64,000 nt of DNA from JAXMDC01 sp046349035 (GCA_046349035.1 JAXMDC010000004.1:310001-374000); one strand, 5' to 3'; counted from the stretch's first letter, positions 50,033 to 59,928 are shown. Numbers and translations: made by a program. The notes: generated by a model from the sequence alone, not told the origin.

Positions 50033-50647
50033 ATGGCAACGCCGTCCGCCACATCCGCCCTCGCGCCCAGCCTCTGGCCCGCTCGCACAAACGCGTTTTT
50101 ACGTGACGTGGTCCTCGTCGTTCTCGGCTCGCTGCTGATCGCTGCCTCGGCCAAGATCCAAGTGCCTTTTTGGCCGGTGCCGATGACACTACAGACGCTG
50201 GCCGTCATGGTGATTCCGGCAGCCTATGGTCTTCGTGTCGGCCTGGCGACGGTGGTCGCATACCTTGCCGAAGGCTTGGCCGGACTCCCGGTTTTTGCCG
50301 GAGCCGCTGCCGGGCCCGCTTATTTCCTTGGGCCGACCGGGGGGTTTCTCGCCGGGTTCATCGTCGCGGCGGCGATCATCGGCTACGCCACGGACCGCGG
50401 CTGGGACCGCTCGACGCTGCGCCTCGGCGCCGCGATGGCGATAGGCGACGCATTGATCTTCGCGGCTGGCTTTGCTTGGCTGGCCTGGTTTGCAACGGTC
50501 AGCGCGGGTCAAGGCGTGGGGACAGCACGCGCCTTTGCCGGCGGCGTTCAGCCCTTCATCCTCGGCGATGTCGTGAAGGTGGCACTCGGCGCGCTAGCCG
50601 TCCCGGCGGTATGGCGACTTGTCGATCGCCGGCGATTGGCGCCCTAG
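50033..50647 (+). CDS. bioY: Biotin transporter substrate-binding component
   Basis: 204 residues with about six transmembrane segments. AASAKIQVPFWPVPMTLQTL and AYLAEGLAGLPVFAG, AYFLGPTGGFLAGFI are the BioY signatures for biotin binding. BioY can act alone or with the ECF proteins BioM/BioN; neither is adjacent. Convergent with ileS. Confidence 0.94.
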   Translation: MATPSATSALAPSLWPARTNAFLRDVVLVVLGSLLIAASAKIQVPFWPVPMTLQTLAVMVIPAAYGLRVGLATVVAYLAEGLAGLPVFAGAAAGPAYFLGPTGGFLAGFIVAAAIIGYATDRGWDRSTLRLGAAMAIGDALIFAAGFAWLAWFATVSAGQGVGTARAFAGGVQPFILGDVVKVALGALAVPAVWRLVDRRRLAP

Positions 50648-50656
50648 GCAGGGCGC

Positions 50657-53600
50657 CTAGGCTCGGGCAACGCCGACAACGACTGCTTCGCCCTGCAGCG
50701 TGGCATTCGTCAACGCGCCGGCCGGCGCGTCGACTGCACGCAGCGAAAGCGCCAACGTCTCGCCGCGGATCATCGCCTCGTGCGCCTGGACCGCCGCGTT
50801 CGCCGCCGGCCCCATCGACACCTCGATGCGAATGCGATCGCTGACGGCAAAGCCGGCATCCTTGCGCGCGGTCTGCACCAGGCGAATAAAGTCCCTCGCG
50901 AGTCCCTCGCGCTCCAGATCCGCGTCGACCTTGGTATCGAGCACGACGACGCCCGCTGAACCGTCGAAGGCGACGGCGTCGAGCCCGTCGGCAGCGCGGA
51001 AGCGGACCTCATACTCCTCGGGCAGCAGGACCTGACCGGCCACCTCGATGCGGTCGCCACCCACGCGCCGCCATTGACCGGCCTTTGCCGCCGCCAGAAC
51101 GTCCTTCATCGCCCCGCCGAGGCGCTTGCCGGCAACCCGTGCATTGACCGACACGACCTCCGCGCCAAACGCAGCCGGATCGTCGGCGAAGACCACTGCC
51201 TTCACGTTCGTCTCTTCGGCGATCACGCCGCGCAGCGCATCCAGCACTTGGCGCCGAGGGTGGGCGACCGTGAGCTGTCGCAATGGCAGACGGTTGCGCA
51301 GATTTTTTGCGGTCCTGATTGACGCGGCGGCTGAGCACACTCCGCGCGCAAGATCCATCCGCTCCAGCAGCGCCGGGTCGCCCGCCAGCGATGCGACATC
51401 CGGCCAATCTTGCAGGTGCACGCTCTCGCCGCTGCACAGCGCGCGGTGGATATGCTCGGTGAGGAAGGGGAGGAACGGCGCCATAGCCCGACATGCCGTC
51501 ACCAGTACGGTGTAGAGCGTGTCGTAGGCGGCACGCTTGTCGGAGTCTTTTTCCGCCTTCCAAAAACGCTCTCGCGAACGCCGGATGTACCAGTTGTTGA
51601 GCGCCTCGATAAACGGCGGCAGCCTGCTGCAGGCGCCGGCGAGGTCGAGCCCGTCCATCGCGGCCTCGACCGCTCGCACAAATGTCGCCGTCTTTCCGAG
51701 TATGTAGCTATCGAGCTCTCCTTCCGCGCTTGAAACAAGTCGCGCCCGGATGCCGTCGATATTCGCGTAAAGCGTGAAGAAGGAATAGGCATTCCAAAGC
51801 GGCAGCAGCACCTGCCGGACGGTTTCGGCAATCGTCCGACCGTCTTTCGGCATCGCCAGGTCGCCGCCCGACAGGAGTGGCGAGGAAACCATGTACCAGC
51901 GCAGGGCGTCCGCGCCGTAGGTATCGAACACGGCAACCGGATCGGGGTAGTTCTTCAGCCGCTTAGAAAGCTTCTGTTTGTTCTCGTCGAGAACGATGCC
52001 GTGGCAGATGCAGTTGCGGAACGGCGCCTTGTCGAACAAAGCCGCCGCCAGAACCACCAGTGTGTAGAACCAACCACGGGTCTGGCCGACATATTCGACG
52101 ATGAAGTCGCCGGGGAAGTGACTCTCGAACCACGCTTTATTCTCGAACGGATAATGCACCTGGGCAAACGGCATCGAGCCCGACTCGAACCAGCAATCGA
52201 GAACGTCCGGCACCCGCCGCATCGTTGACTGGCCGGTCGGGTCGTCGGGGTTCGGGCGGGTCAGTTCGTCGACATAGGGGCGGTGAAGATCCTTTGGCCG
52301 CACCCCGAAATCCCGCTCCAACTCGTCCAGAGATCCATAGACGTCGATGCGCGGATATCGCGGGTCGTCTGATTTCCATACGGGTATCGGCGCGCCCCAA
52401 TAGCGATTGCGGCTGATATTCCAGTCGCGCGCATTCTCCAGCCAGTTGCCGAAAACTCCGTCGCGGATGTGCTCGGGGATCCATTTGATCCCCTTGTTGA
52501 GACGAACCATGTCGTCCTTGAAGGCAGTGACCTTCACGTACCAGGACGGGATCGCCTTGTAGATCAGCGGCTGATCGGTCCGCCAACAATGAGGATAGTT
52601 ATGATCGTAGGTCTCGTGCCGGACCACCACCCGCCGCGCCTTCAGGTCGCGGATGATGTCCTTGTTGGCGTCAAAGACATTCAGACCTTGATACGGCGGG
52701 ACTTCGGCGGTGAATTTCCCTTCAAAGTCGACCGGGTCGACAACCGGTATTCCGGCCGCCGTTGCCACCGCCATGTCGTCTTCTCCAAAGGCCGGCGCGA
52801 TGTGCACCACCCCCGTCCCTTCGCCGAGTTCGATGAACTCGCCGCCGAGCACAACAAAGGCCTTCTCGGTCTTGGCAAAGAACGGGAAAAGCGGTTCGTA
52901 GCGGCGGCCGATCAGCTGCCTGCCCTTGTATCCTCCGACCTTCACAAAGCCCTCTAGCTCGCGCGCGTAGTGCTCGCGCGAGGCCTCCGCCATAATCCAG
53001 TGCTCGCCGTTTCGCTCAAGAAGCGCGTAGTCGGCATCGGGGCGGACAGCAAGGGCGAGATTCGAGGGAAGCGTCCACGGGGTGGTCGTCCAGGCGAGCA
53101 GCTTCGGGGCTACCGAGTCGTGCGCGGTGGGGTGAAGCTGGAACGCCACTGTAAGCGCGGGATCCTGGCGCATCCGGTAGGCTTCGTCGAGGCGTGTCTC
53201 GGAATGCGAAAGAGTGGTCTGAGCCGCCCATGAATAGGGGACAACCCGGAAGCCTTCGTAGACCAGACCCTTGTCATGGAGCGTTTTGAACGCCCACATC
53301 ACGCTCTCCATGTAGGAGAGGTCCATCGTGCGGTAGTCCCGCTCGAAATCGACCCAGCGTGCGGAGCGGCTTACATAATATTCCCAGTCGGACCGGAACT
53401 GCATCACCGAAGTTCGGCAATGCTCATTGAAGCGCGCCATCCCGTACTTCAGAATGTCTCGGCGTCCAGAGAGATTGAGTTCCTTCTCCGAATGCAGTTC
53501 CGCGGGCAGTCCGTGGCAATCCCAGCCAAAACGCCGCTCGACCGCTTTGCCTCGCATTGTTTGATAGCGTGGAACGAGATCCTTGACGAAACCCGTGACC

Positions 53601-53815
53601 AGATGGCCGTAGTGCGGCAGGCCGTTAGCGAAGGGTGGGCCGTCGTAGAAGACGTATTCGTCGGCGCCTCCCTTGAACCGCCGCTCCACCGACTGCTCAA
53701 AGACGCGCGTCGCCTTCCACTCCGCCAGGATCGCTTCCTCAAGCTTGGGGAAGTTCGGATCAGATTGAGCAGGCGGATAGGTCGGCGAACCGGTCGGCGA
53801 AGCAGATTCAGCCAT
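50657..53815 (-). CDS. ileS: Isoleucine--tRNA ligase, long type-2-like form
   Basis: 1052 residues from ATG 53815. Class I motifs are PPFANGLPHYGHLV (HIGH) and KLSKRLKNYPDP (KMSKS variant). The lysine-rich KLSKRLKNYP continuation and the overall length agree with the eukaryote-like IleRS2 group rather than the 930-residue bacterial type 1 with its C-terminal zinc finger; type 2 enzymes are typically insensitive to mupirocin. The editing domain (CP1) with TTPWTLPSNLALAV and GTGVVHIAPAFGEDD is intact. Upstream residues of the open frame are not conserved. Confidence 0.95.
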   Translation of the reverse strand: MAESASPTGSPTYPPAQSDPNFPKLEEAILAEWKATRVFEQSVERRFKGGADEYVFYDGPPFANGLPHYGHLVTGFVKDLVPRYQTMRGKAVERRFGWDCHGLPAELHSEKELNLSGRRDILKYGMARFNEHCRTSVMQFRSDWEYYVSRSARWVDFERDYRTMDLSYMESVMWAFKTLHDKGLVYEGFRVVPYSWAAQTTLSHSETRLDEAYRMRQDPALTVAFQLHPTAHDSVAPKLLAWTTTPWTLPSNLALAVRPDADYALLERNGEHWIMAEASREHYARELEGFVKVGGYKGRQLIGRRYEPLFPFFAKTEKAFVVLGGEFIELGEGTGVVHIAPAFGEDDMAVATAAGIPVVDPVDFEGKFTAEVPPYQGLNVFDANKDIIRDLKARRVVVRHETYDHNYPHCWRTDQPLIYKAIPSWYVKVTAFKDDMVRLNKGIKWIPEHIRDGVFGNWLENARDWNISRNRYWGAPIPVWKSDDPRYPRIDVYGSLDELERDFGVRPKDLHRPYVDELTRPNPDDPTGQSTMRRVPDVLDCWFESGSMPFAQVHYPFENKAWFESHFPGDFIVEYVGQTRGWFYTLVVLAAALFDKAPFRNCICHGIVLDENKQKLSKRLKNYPDPVAVFDTYGADALRWYMVSSPLLSGGDLAMPKDGRTIAETVRQVLLPLWNAYSFFTLYANIDGIRARLVSSAEGELDSYILGKTATFVRAVEAAMDGLDLAGACSRLPPFIEALNNWYIRRSRERFWKAEKDSDKRAAYDTLYTVLVTACRAMAPFLPFLTEHIHRALCSGESVHLQDWPDVASLAGDPALLERMDLARGVCSAAASIRTAKNLRNRLPLRQLTVAHPRRQVLDALRGVIAEETNVKAVVFADDPAAFGAEVVSVNARVAGKRLGGAMKDVLAAAKAGQWRRVGGDRIEVAGQVLLPEEYEVRFRAADGLDAVAFDGSAGVVVLDTKVDADLEREGLARDFIRLVQTARKDAGFAVSDRIRIEVSMGPAANAAVQAHEAMIRGETLALSLRAVDAPAGALTNATLQGEAVVVGVARA

Positions 53816-53937
53816 AAGACGTCCTTGCGGATGTGGAGTGCGATAGATAGGCAGCACGGCGTCAGAAGGGAAGCATACGCCTGCGCGCGGGCCGGTCCGG
53901 CGGGGCAAGCCCCCTTTACGCAGATTGCAGATGTGCG

Positions 53938-55080
53938 ATGCTCCTGCAACGGGAACCGAGAGTGCGGCTTGGAATCGCCATCCGACGCCTGAAGCCCTTT
54001 GGAGGCAGGGAGCAGGACTGCCTGGCACTCGCCGCGGGCCTGGCCGAGGCCGGCGACGAGGTGATCGTCCTTGCGCGGGATGCTGAACAAGCCATGCCGC
54101 CAGGCGTGCGTTTCGTTAGCGGCGGTGCCGCTGCGCCGATGGACCAGGATGCACCGGCCCAGTTCGCCGCCTGGCTTGGCGACCTCATACGACGACAGGC
54201 CTTCGACGCTCTGCTGAGCTTCGAAAAGGGCCCGGCAGATTGTTATTTCGCCGCCGAGGCTTGCCTCGCCGGCCGCCTCGATTGGCGGCAACGGTGGCTT
54301 CCCGCCAATCGCCAAGCCCTTCATCTGGAAAAGGCAACGTTTGACCCAGGTGGTCCGCACATACTGTTCCCCTCCGACGCGCACCGGCGGGCCTACTCGG
54401 TCCACTATGCGTTGGAACCAGGACGCTTCACGATCCTTCCACCGATCGTGCCGCAGCGGCCAGGCGGCGCTGGCGGCTTCTACAGTGAGCGCGAGCGCCT
54501 GCGAACCGCATTAGGCATTCCCAAAGCCGCAACCATGGCGGTCCATATCGCCACCGCTCCTTTCGAGAAGGGGACCGACCGCGCTATCGCTGTCGTCGCC
54601 GCGCTCCCGGGTCTTTACCTGGTCGCTGCCGGCGATCGGCGCGCGGAGCTTCAGCGGCGCCAAGCCCAGGAGCTTGGCTGCGCCGACCGCGTCTGGTTCC
54701 TCGACGCTCCTGACGATCCGACGCCGCTGATCGCCGCGGCCGACCTCATGCTTCATCCCGCAAGGACGGAGATCGCCGGTCGCATTCTGATCGACAGCCT
54801 GGTCGCTGGCGTGCCGGCCGCGACCCTTGTCGACTGCGCCATGTCGGATCAGATTCGCGACTACAAGGCGGGTGTCGTGGCGCCCTCCCCGTTCGACTTG
54901 GCCAGCTTCACGGCTCTGATCGGCAACCTAATCCTGCCGCCGCGACTCGATGCGGCTCGCCGCAATGCCCGCCGCGCTTCGGTCATGTTGACGAATGCCG
55001 GCCAGAGCCCGGCGGTTGACCTCCTTAAGCGGGCGATTAGCGAGGCGAAGCAGCGACGGACTGGGGCGGAGGCCAACTAA
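53938..55080 (+). CDS. Glycosyltransferase family 4-like protein
   Basis: 380 residues. GIAIRRLKPFGGREQDCLAL at the N-terminus and DRVWFLDAPDDPTPLIAAAD, MLHPARTEIAGRILIDSLVA in the C-terminal half follow the GT-B fold of RfaG/GT4 enzymes involved in lipopolysaccharide core assembly. Cytoplasmic. Divergent from ileS, with 122 bp between starts, and ending at a shared terminator. Confidence 0.78.
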   Translation: MLLQREPRVRLGIAIRRLKPFGGREQDCLALAAGLAEAGDEVIVLARDAEQAMPPGVRFVSGGAAAPMDQDAPAQFAAWLGDLIRRQAFDALLSFEKGPADCYFAAEACLAGRLDWRQRWLPANRQALHLEKATFDPGGPHILFPSDAHRRAYSVHYALEPGRFTILPPIVPQRPGGAGGFYSERERLRTALGIPKAATMAVHIATAPFEKGTDRAIAVVAALPGLYLVAAGDRRAELQRRQAQELGCADRVWFLDAPDDPTPLIAAADLMLHPARTEIAGRILIDSLVAGVPAATLVDCAMSDQIRDYKAGVVAPSPFDLASFTALIGNLILPPRLDAARRNARRASVMLTNAGQSPAVDLLKRAISEAKQRRTGAEAN

Positions 55081-55089
55081 CCAATGAAA

Positions 55090-55118
55090 AAGGGGCGCCG
55101 GCGTGACCGGCACCCCTT
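55090..55118 (-). terminator. Terminator hairpin between glycosyltransferase and cytochrome c genes
   Basis: Twelve-position stem AAGGGGCGCCGG / CCGGCACCCCTT with one mismatch and loop CGTGA. On the minus strand it is followed by TTTTCATT, a good terminator for the cytochrome gene; the plus-strand glycosyltransferase also ends into it. Very similar to the hairpin at 26288-26309. Confidence 0.75.
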
Positions 55119-55137
55119 AGAAGAATTCCCGCGGCGG

Positions 55138-55533
55138 CTACTTCGTCTGCTTGCCGCTGGCGTCGAACGACTTCAGGTACGCGATGAGATCGAGCACGTC
55201 CTGCTCGTTCGCATTGCCCGCATACGTCATCTTGGTGCCGGGCACTACGCTCTGCGGCGCCTTCAGATACTTGACCAGCGTCGGCTCGTCCCAGGTCACG
55301 GCCGACTTTTTGTTGGCGTCAGAATACTCGTATCCGGCGACCGTGCCGGCCTTGCGGCCGACCACGCCATTCAGTTGAGGACCGACGGCATTCTTGGCGT
55401 CCGGCCCAACCCGGTGGCAGGCGACGCACTTGCCGATGAAGGACCTCTGTCCCGTGTCGATATTGCCCTGAGCAAAGGCCGAGGGGACGCCGGCCGCCGC
55501 AGTCAGGATCAAGCCCAAAAGGATACGGTTCAC
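55138..55533 (-). CDS. Class I cytochrome c (c2/c550 type)
   Basis: 131 residues from GTG 55533, with GGAG upstream. Signal peptide 1-21 (ending SAFAQ). Heme site CVACHRVG (CxxCH), axial Met in PGTKMTYAG and C-terminal helix DVLDLIAYLKSF. Periplasmic electron carrier. Located beside PQQ-associated genes, it could accept electrons from a quinoprotein dehydrogenase, but no dehydrogenase lies in the window. Confidence 0.92.
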   Translation of the reverse strand: MNRILLGLILTAAAGVPSAFAQGNIDTGQRSFIGKCVACHRVGPDAKNAVGPQLNGVVGRKAGTVAGYEYSDANKKSAVTWDEPTLVKYLKAPQSVVPGTKMTYAGNANEQDVLDLIAYLKSFDASGKQTK

Positions 55534-55682
55534 GTTCGTTCTCCAGATCTCTGTGGCTGTTGTGGGCGGTCGCCAGCTAGCCACGCGCCTGGCACCGCCG
55601 AAAAAGGGGCCGGAAAGCATTTTGCACGTAGCAAGGGTCGCCGCGCATTTCAAGCCGATGCGAGCGCAGAGCCCCTGCGGCA

Positions 55683-56438
55683 TCACACCTCTTCGACGAC
55701 TTGGTTGCCCTGCGCGGTCATCCGCAAAAAGGCCTCGCCGAGGTTCTTAGTGCCCTCCCGATTGACGAAGTTCGCCGGAGTACCGTCGTAAAGGAGTTGG
55801 CCGCGGTGCAAGACGAACAAGCGGTCCGCCTGCTCGGCCTCGTCAACAAGATGGGTCGTCCACAATATCCCGAGCTTTTTCTCGCGTTTTAGCCGCTGAA
55901 TGTGCGCCACTAGGTCGCGCCGGGAGCCGGGATCGAGTCCGACCGTCGCTTCGTCCATGAAGAGCACCCGCGGTTCGTGGAGCAGGGCTCTCGCCAACTC
56001 CACGCGACGGCGGTTGCCGCCCGAGAGCGCCTTCACGCGATCCCCGGCGCGTTCGGCCAAGCCGAACTGGGTCAGTGCTTCGCTGATCCGCGACTTCGCT
56101 GTCCTGCGATCTATGCCGTGCAAATCCGTGTGGAAGAGCAGATTGGCCGAAACCGTGAGTTCTAAGTCCAACGTCGGCTGCTGGAAGACAACACCGATCT
56201 CTCGGAGCGCCTTAATGGCCGAGCGCTGCAAGTCGTGCCCGAGCACAAAAATCGAGCCACTGTCGGGAGAGAAAAGGCCCGTCAGAAGCTGCAGCAGCGT
56301 CGACTTGCCCGCACCGTTCTGTCCAAGAAGCGCGACAAACTCTCCCTCGCCTACGGACAGGCTAACGCCACGAAGGGCCTGCGTCTTGCCGTAAGACTTG
56401 GCAACGTTGCTGATGGAGAGGAGTACGGACGAACTCAT
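55683..56438 (-). CDS. ABC ATPase of the PQQ-dependent alcohol dehydrogenase-associated system
   Basis: 251 residues. Walker A GQNGAGKSTLL, Q-loop VFQQPTLDLEL, signature LSGGNRRRVELA, Walker B VLFMDEATVGLD, H-loop TTHLVDEA. The sequence is that of NodI/CcmA-like export ATPases; VFQQPTLD-LELTVSANLLFH is typical of the ATPase found with PQQ-associated beta-propeller proteins. Its likely permease is at 59929, on the other strand. Confidence 0.85.
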   Translation of the reverse strand: MSSSVLLSISNVAKSYGKTQALRGVSLSVGEGEFVALLGQNGAGKSTLLQLLTGLFSPDSGSIFVLGHDLQRSAIKALREIGVVFQQPTLDLELTVSANLLFHTDLHGIDRRTAKSRISEALTQFGLAERAGDRVKALSGGNRRRVELARALLHEPRVLFMDEATVGLDPGSRRDLVAHIQRLKREKKLGILWTTHLVDEAEQADRLFVLHRGQLLYDGTPANFVNREGTKNLGEAFLRMTAQGNQVVEEV

Positions 56439-56465
56439 GCAGATCCTTGCGGGGCGGGTGGAAGC

Positions 56466-57245
56466 TTAGTCGTCGTCCCTGGCTCTTCGAGTGCTGAGCC
56501 GGGCCAGTGACGTCGAAAGAGACAGTCCAAGCATAACTCGCGCACCGCAGAGATGCGACGCATCGGTATTGGACAAGCAGGCGGCCTTGGAAAGGTCAGT
56601 AGCAGTGTAGCGAAGGTCGATCGACGCCCAATCGCTTAGCTCATAGCTCAGCCCCGCGCCCCACATTGAATAATCGATCATCGCCGCATCCGAGAACGTC
56701 ACGCGACCGAGTTCCGCGGAAGCCTCAAATCCACGCCCGAGGTCGAACTGGAGCGCCGCCTGCATACAACGCTCGCCACCGGTCCCGAGGTTCAATTCGG
56801 CTCCGAGTCCGAGGCGGTCTGTCAACGAAAACAGCCCCGCCGCGTAAAATTCCGTTTCGTTTTCGGCGGGGTCGTTTGCGCGCACACTGCGCTTAACACC
56901 GAGATCGAGTGCCAGCGGCCCCCACTGCGGCCGCAACCCGAGTGACACCGAAAATTCCGCATCCTCATCCAGGCGCGCGAATGAGACGCCGGCATAGCCT
57001 AATCCGAAAGCTGCCTGGGCTTGGGCCTCAAACGTCGGCTTGCGATTGCCCTGGCTGATCCCCCGCTCCACGAGGTCGGAGGTGAGATCGAACCCGACGC
57101 CGAAATCGTAGCCGCGGCCCGCGGCTCGCGTGATCGGCTCGCCCGCACCACCGCAAAGCTCGAATGCCGTCGCCTCGGTCGCACCCGAGATGGTGAGTGC
57201 GCCTGCAGTCAGCAGCCCGCGCAGCCAGTATGCTGGCCCCGGCAT
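56466..57245 (-). CDS. TorF-like (Gcw_chp) putative porin
   Basis: About 259 residues from ATG 57245. Signal peptide to about residue 28 (ATEATAF). DFGVGFDLTSDLVERGISQG is the diagnostic LTSDYxxRGISQ motif of this outer-membrane family, followed by barrel strands (AGVSFARLDEDAEFSVSLGL, GAGLSYELSDWASIDLRYTA). Two Cys pairs are visible near the N- and C-terminal parts. Lies between the PQQ-associated ATPase and beta-propeller genes. Confidence 0.82.
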   Translation of the reverse strand: MPGPAYWLRGLLTAGALTISGATEATAFELCGGAGEPITRAAGRGYDFGVGFDLTSDLVERGISQGNRKPTFEAQAQAAFGLGYAGVSFARLDEDAEFSVSLGLRPQWGPLALDLGVKRSVRANDPAENETEFYAAGLFSLTDRLGLGAELNLGTGGERCMQAALQFDLGRGFEASAELGRVTFSDAAMIDYSMWGAGLSYELSDWASIDLRYTATDLSKAACLSNTDASHLCGARVMLGLSLSTSLARLSTRRARDDD

Positions 57246-57524
57246 GTACACGTTCCCACCCCCAATCGCCGCTTCAAGACGTGTAGCACGCAGCATCGCT
57301 CAGGTCCACGCGATAAGCGTTGATTGTGTGCGATTTTGATCTATATTTGCGACGAGAGACGAAAATGCATAAGAAGAACACCAAACGGAGTCGGGGTGTG
57401 ATACGGAGCGTCCACCGATCTGACCATCGGTGCCAAGCCCTGGAAAGCGTGGCCCCCCGGCTGAAGACCTGAAACGCCGCCGCGTCGCACGGCTAACTCC
57501 ACCAACCGCTCGAGGCGTAACGAC

Positions 57525-58517
57525 ATGCCGCGTCAAATCTCCCTCTCTCGCGCTCTCTCTGCCGCCGTTCTCGTCGTCAGCGCTTTTTTCGCCACGGCTC
57601 GAGCCGAGGCAGCGGGTACCGGGCAGATTTTTGTCAGCAACGAGGCTTCGCATGAAGTTATCGTCTACAGCCCGCGTGACTATGCGATCGTCAAGCGGAT
57701 CAAGACCTCTCGTCGCCCCCGCGACATGCACTTCAACAACGCCCACACTCACCTTTATGTCGCCTGCGGCGACGATGACGTAATCGACGTTATTGACCTG
57801 GCCTCGTTGACCGTCGTCGACCACATCCCGACCGGCCCGAGTCCTGAGATGTTCGAATTCTCGGCCGACAACAAGTTGATCTACCTTAGCAACGAAGAGA
57901 ATTCGTCTGTCCAAGTCATTTCCGTGGCCGACAAGCTGATCGTGCACGAGATTGCAACAGGCGCCGAGCCCGAAGGGATCTCGATCAGCGAAGACGGCAA
58001 GACCGTCTACGCTACCTCGGAAATCGCCGACATGGTGCACGTTATCGACCCCGTAGCGGAGGTCGTGACGGCAAACATCGTCGTTGGCACGAGGCCGCGC
58101 CGCTTCATCATGACCAAAGCCGAACTCTGGGTCACCGACGAACTGTCGGGCGACGTCGCCATCATCGACCGCGCGGCAAACACCGTGAAACAGATCTTGC
58201 GCTTCACGCCGCCGGGTTTCCGCGTCGATGATGTGACCCCCGTGGGCATCACCATGACCAAGGACCAGAAGACGGCATTCGTCACGCTGGGGCGGGCCAA
58301 TCACGTCGCGTTTGTCGACGTAGCCGCCAAAAAGATCACCGATTACATTCTGGTCGGCAGCCGAGCTTGGGGTGTTGACCTCTCGCGCGACGAGAAGACG
58401 TTGTACGTCTCCAACGGTCTGTCGGATGACGTATCGATCATCGACATTCCATCGAAGAAGAACGTCCGCTCGATTCCAGCCGGACGCACGCCCCACTCGA
58501 TCATCGTGGATGACTAG
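57525..58517 (+). CDS. PQQ-associated YVTN-type beta-propeller protein
   Basis: 330 residues. Signal peptide 1-29 (ending ARAEAA). Repeats such as IFVSNEASHEVIVYSP, LYVACGDDDVIDVIDL, IYLSNEENSSVQVISV and LYVSNGLSDDVSIIDI give seven blades of the YVTN propeller, matching the periplasmic protein known from PQQ-dependent catabolism clusters. Starts an apparent operon with the substrate-binding protein 2 bp downstream. Confidence 0.9.
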   Translation: MPRQISLSRALSAAVLVVSAFFATARAEAAGTGQIFVSNEASHEVIVYSPRDYAIVKRIKTSRRPRDMHFNNAHTHLYVACGDDDVIDVIDLASLTVVDHIPTGPSPEMFEFSADNKLIYLSNEENSSVQVISVADKLIVHEIATGAEPEGISISEDGKTVYATSEIADMVHVIDPVAEVVTANIVVGTRPRRFIMTKAELWVTDELSGDVAIIDRAANTVKQILRFTPPGFRVDDVTPVGITMTKDQKTAFVTLGRANHVAFVDVAAKKITDYILVGSRAWGVDLSRDEKTLYVSNGLSDDVSIIDIPSKKNVRSIPAGRTPHSIIVDD

Positions 58518-58519
58518 CC

Positions 58520-59767
58520 ATGCACGGTCGCCCCTTCGCTCTCAGTTTGTCCTCCGCGCTCCTCGCATTGTCGCTTGCGGGCACCGACGCTCAAGCTCAG
58601 CAGGCCACCCCGTCTCCCACACCTCCCCGTGGCACCGCCGCCCAAGCGGCGGCCACGCCAGCGCCGATCGGTTATGTCGAGCTTGAAGACGACGAGCGCT
58701 ACGAACTCACTAACGCATTCGCCAACATTGACTGGCGCACCTTCGGTCGACCTTACCCCGGCGCAGTGACCGCAATTCAGGAGGCGCAACAAACTGGCCG
58801 CCTGATCCGCCTCGATTTTTCTTTGAACAAGTTTACCGGCGCAAAAGCGGCGGACATCGCCGACACCATTCGCAAATGGCTCGCTGAAAAGAACATCCAT
58901 TTCGTCGTGACCGATCTGCCTGCCGGCGTACTTGTCGACGTCGCAAAGGCCGTCAAGGATCTGCCGATCACCCTTTTGAATATTTCGGCGCCGGACGACA
59001 ACCTGCGCGCCCGTGACTGCCAAGCGAATGTTCTCCACATCGTACCGTCATATGCGATGCTGAATGACGGCTTGGCGCAGTACCTCGTCTTCAAGAAGTG
59101 GACGAACGTCCTTGTCCTTCAGGGGCCGGCCGCCGAGGACGAACGCCAGGTCAAGGCGTTCCAGGCGTCGGCCAAGAAGTTCGGAGTCCGTGTCGTCGAG
59201 ACGTTGCCGTTCTTGCTCTCCAACGATCCTCGCAACAGGACTGAGACGAACGTTGCACTGATGACTGCCGGCAAGAACTACGACGTCGTATACGTCGCCG
59301 ATTCCAGCAACGAATTCGGTCGCTTCGTCGCCTACAAGACCAGCTTGCCACGGCCGATCGTCGGCACCTCAGGCCTAATCCCTCAAGTGTGGCATTGGAC
59401 TTGGGATAAGGACGATGCGGCCCAACTGCAGCATCGCTTCGAGAAAAACGCCATGCCGCGGCAAATGAACGGCATCGATTTCTCCGCCTGGGTGGCGGTT
59501 CGCTCGCTTTACATCACGATGTTCCGTCTGAAGTCCCCGGAATACGAACCGGTCAAGGCACAGATGACCTCCGAGCAAGCGCATCTTGACAGCTTGAAGG
59601 GCAAGCCGATGACGTTTCGCCCTTGGGATGGACAGCTCCGTCAGCAGATCTTGCTGCACACCCCCGACGCGGTAATCGCCCAAGCGCCGTTCCCGCAGTT
59701 TCTGCATCAGACCAACGACCTCGACACACTGGGGGTCGACAAGCCGGAAACACAGTGTCGCTTCTGA
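58520..59767 (+). CDS. PQQ-associated ABC substrate-binding-like protein
   Basis: 415 residues. Signal peptide 1-22 (ending AQAQQ), then a Thr/Pro-rich linker. GYVELEDDERYELTNAFANI and FGRPYPGAVTAIQEAQQTGR, LLNISAPDDNLRARDCQANV, DVVYVADSSNEFGRFVAYKT and WHWTWDKDDAAQLQHRF match the periplasmic binding-protein member of the same system. Ligand is presumably an alcohol-derived compound or cofactor; not established. Confidence 0.88.
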   Translation: MHGRPFALSLSSALLALSLAGTDAQAQQATPSPTPPRGTAAQAAATPAPIGYVELEDDERYELTNAFANIDWRTFGRPYPGAVTAIQEAQQTGRLIRLDFSLNKFTGAKAADIADTIRKWLAEKNIHFVVTDLPAGVLVDVAKAVKDLPITLLNISAPDDNLRARDCQANVLHIVPSYAMLNDGLAQYLVFKKWTNVLVLQGPAAEDERQVKAFQASAKKFGVRVVETLPFLLSNDPRNRTETNVALMTAGKNYDVVYVADSSNEFGRFVAYKTSLPRPIVGTSGLIPQVWHWTWDKDDAAQLQHRFEKNAMPRQMNGIDFSAWVAVRSLYITMFRLKSPEYEPVKAQMTSEQAHLDSLKGKPMTFRPWDGQLRQQILLHTPDAVIAQAPFPQFLHQTNDLDTLGVDKPETQCRF

Positions 59768-59928
59768 GAGCGGCGCCGGCGATCTTGGTGCGCCCGCCGT
59801 TGGAAAAAGTCTGACAGCGGCGGCGGTCACCTGATAGGCTGGCCGGGCAACAGGGGCAAAGAAGAAGGCGTCCCGGCGAGGCGAAGGCCGCGCCAACCGA
59901 GGCCAGGGCCAGTGGAGCGGGGTAGCGC

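Noticed and set aside
53816..54028. 71-residue N-terminal extension of IleRS
   Set aside because: Not alignable to the family and lacking a start signal; homologous sequence begins at ATG 53815.
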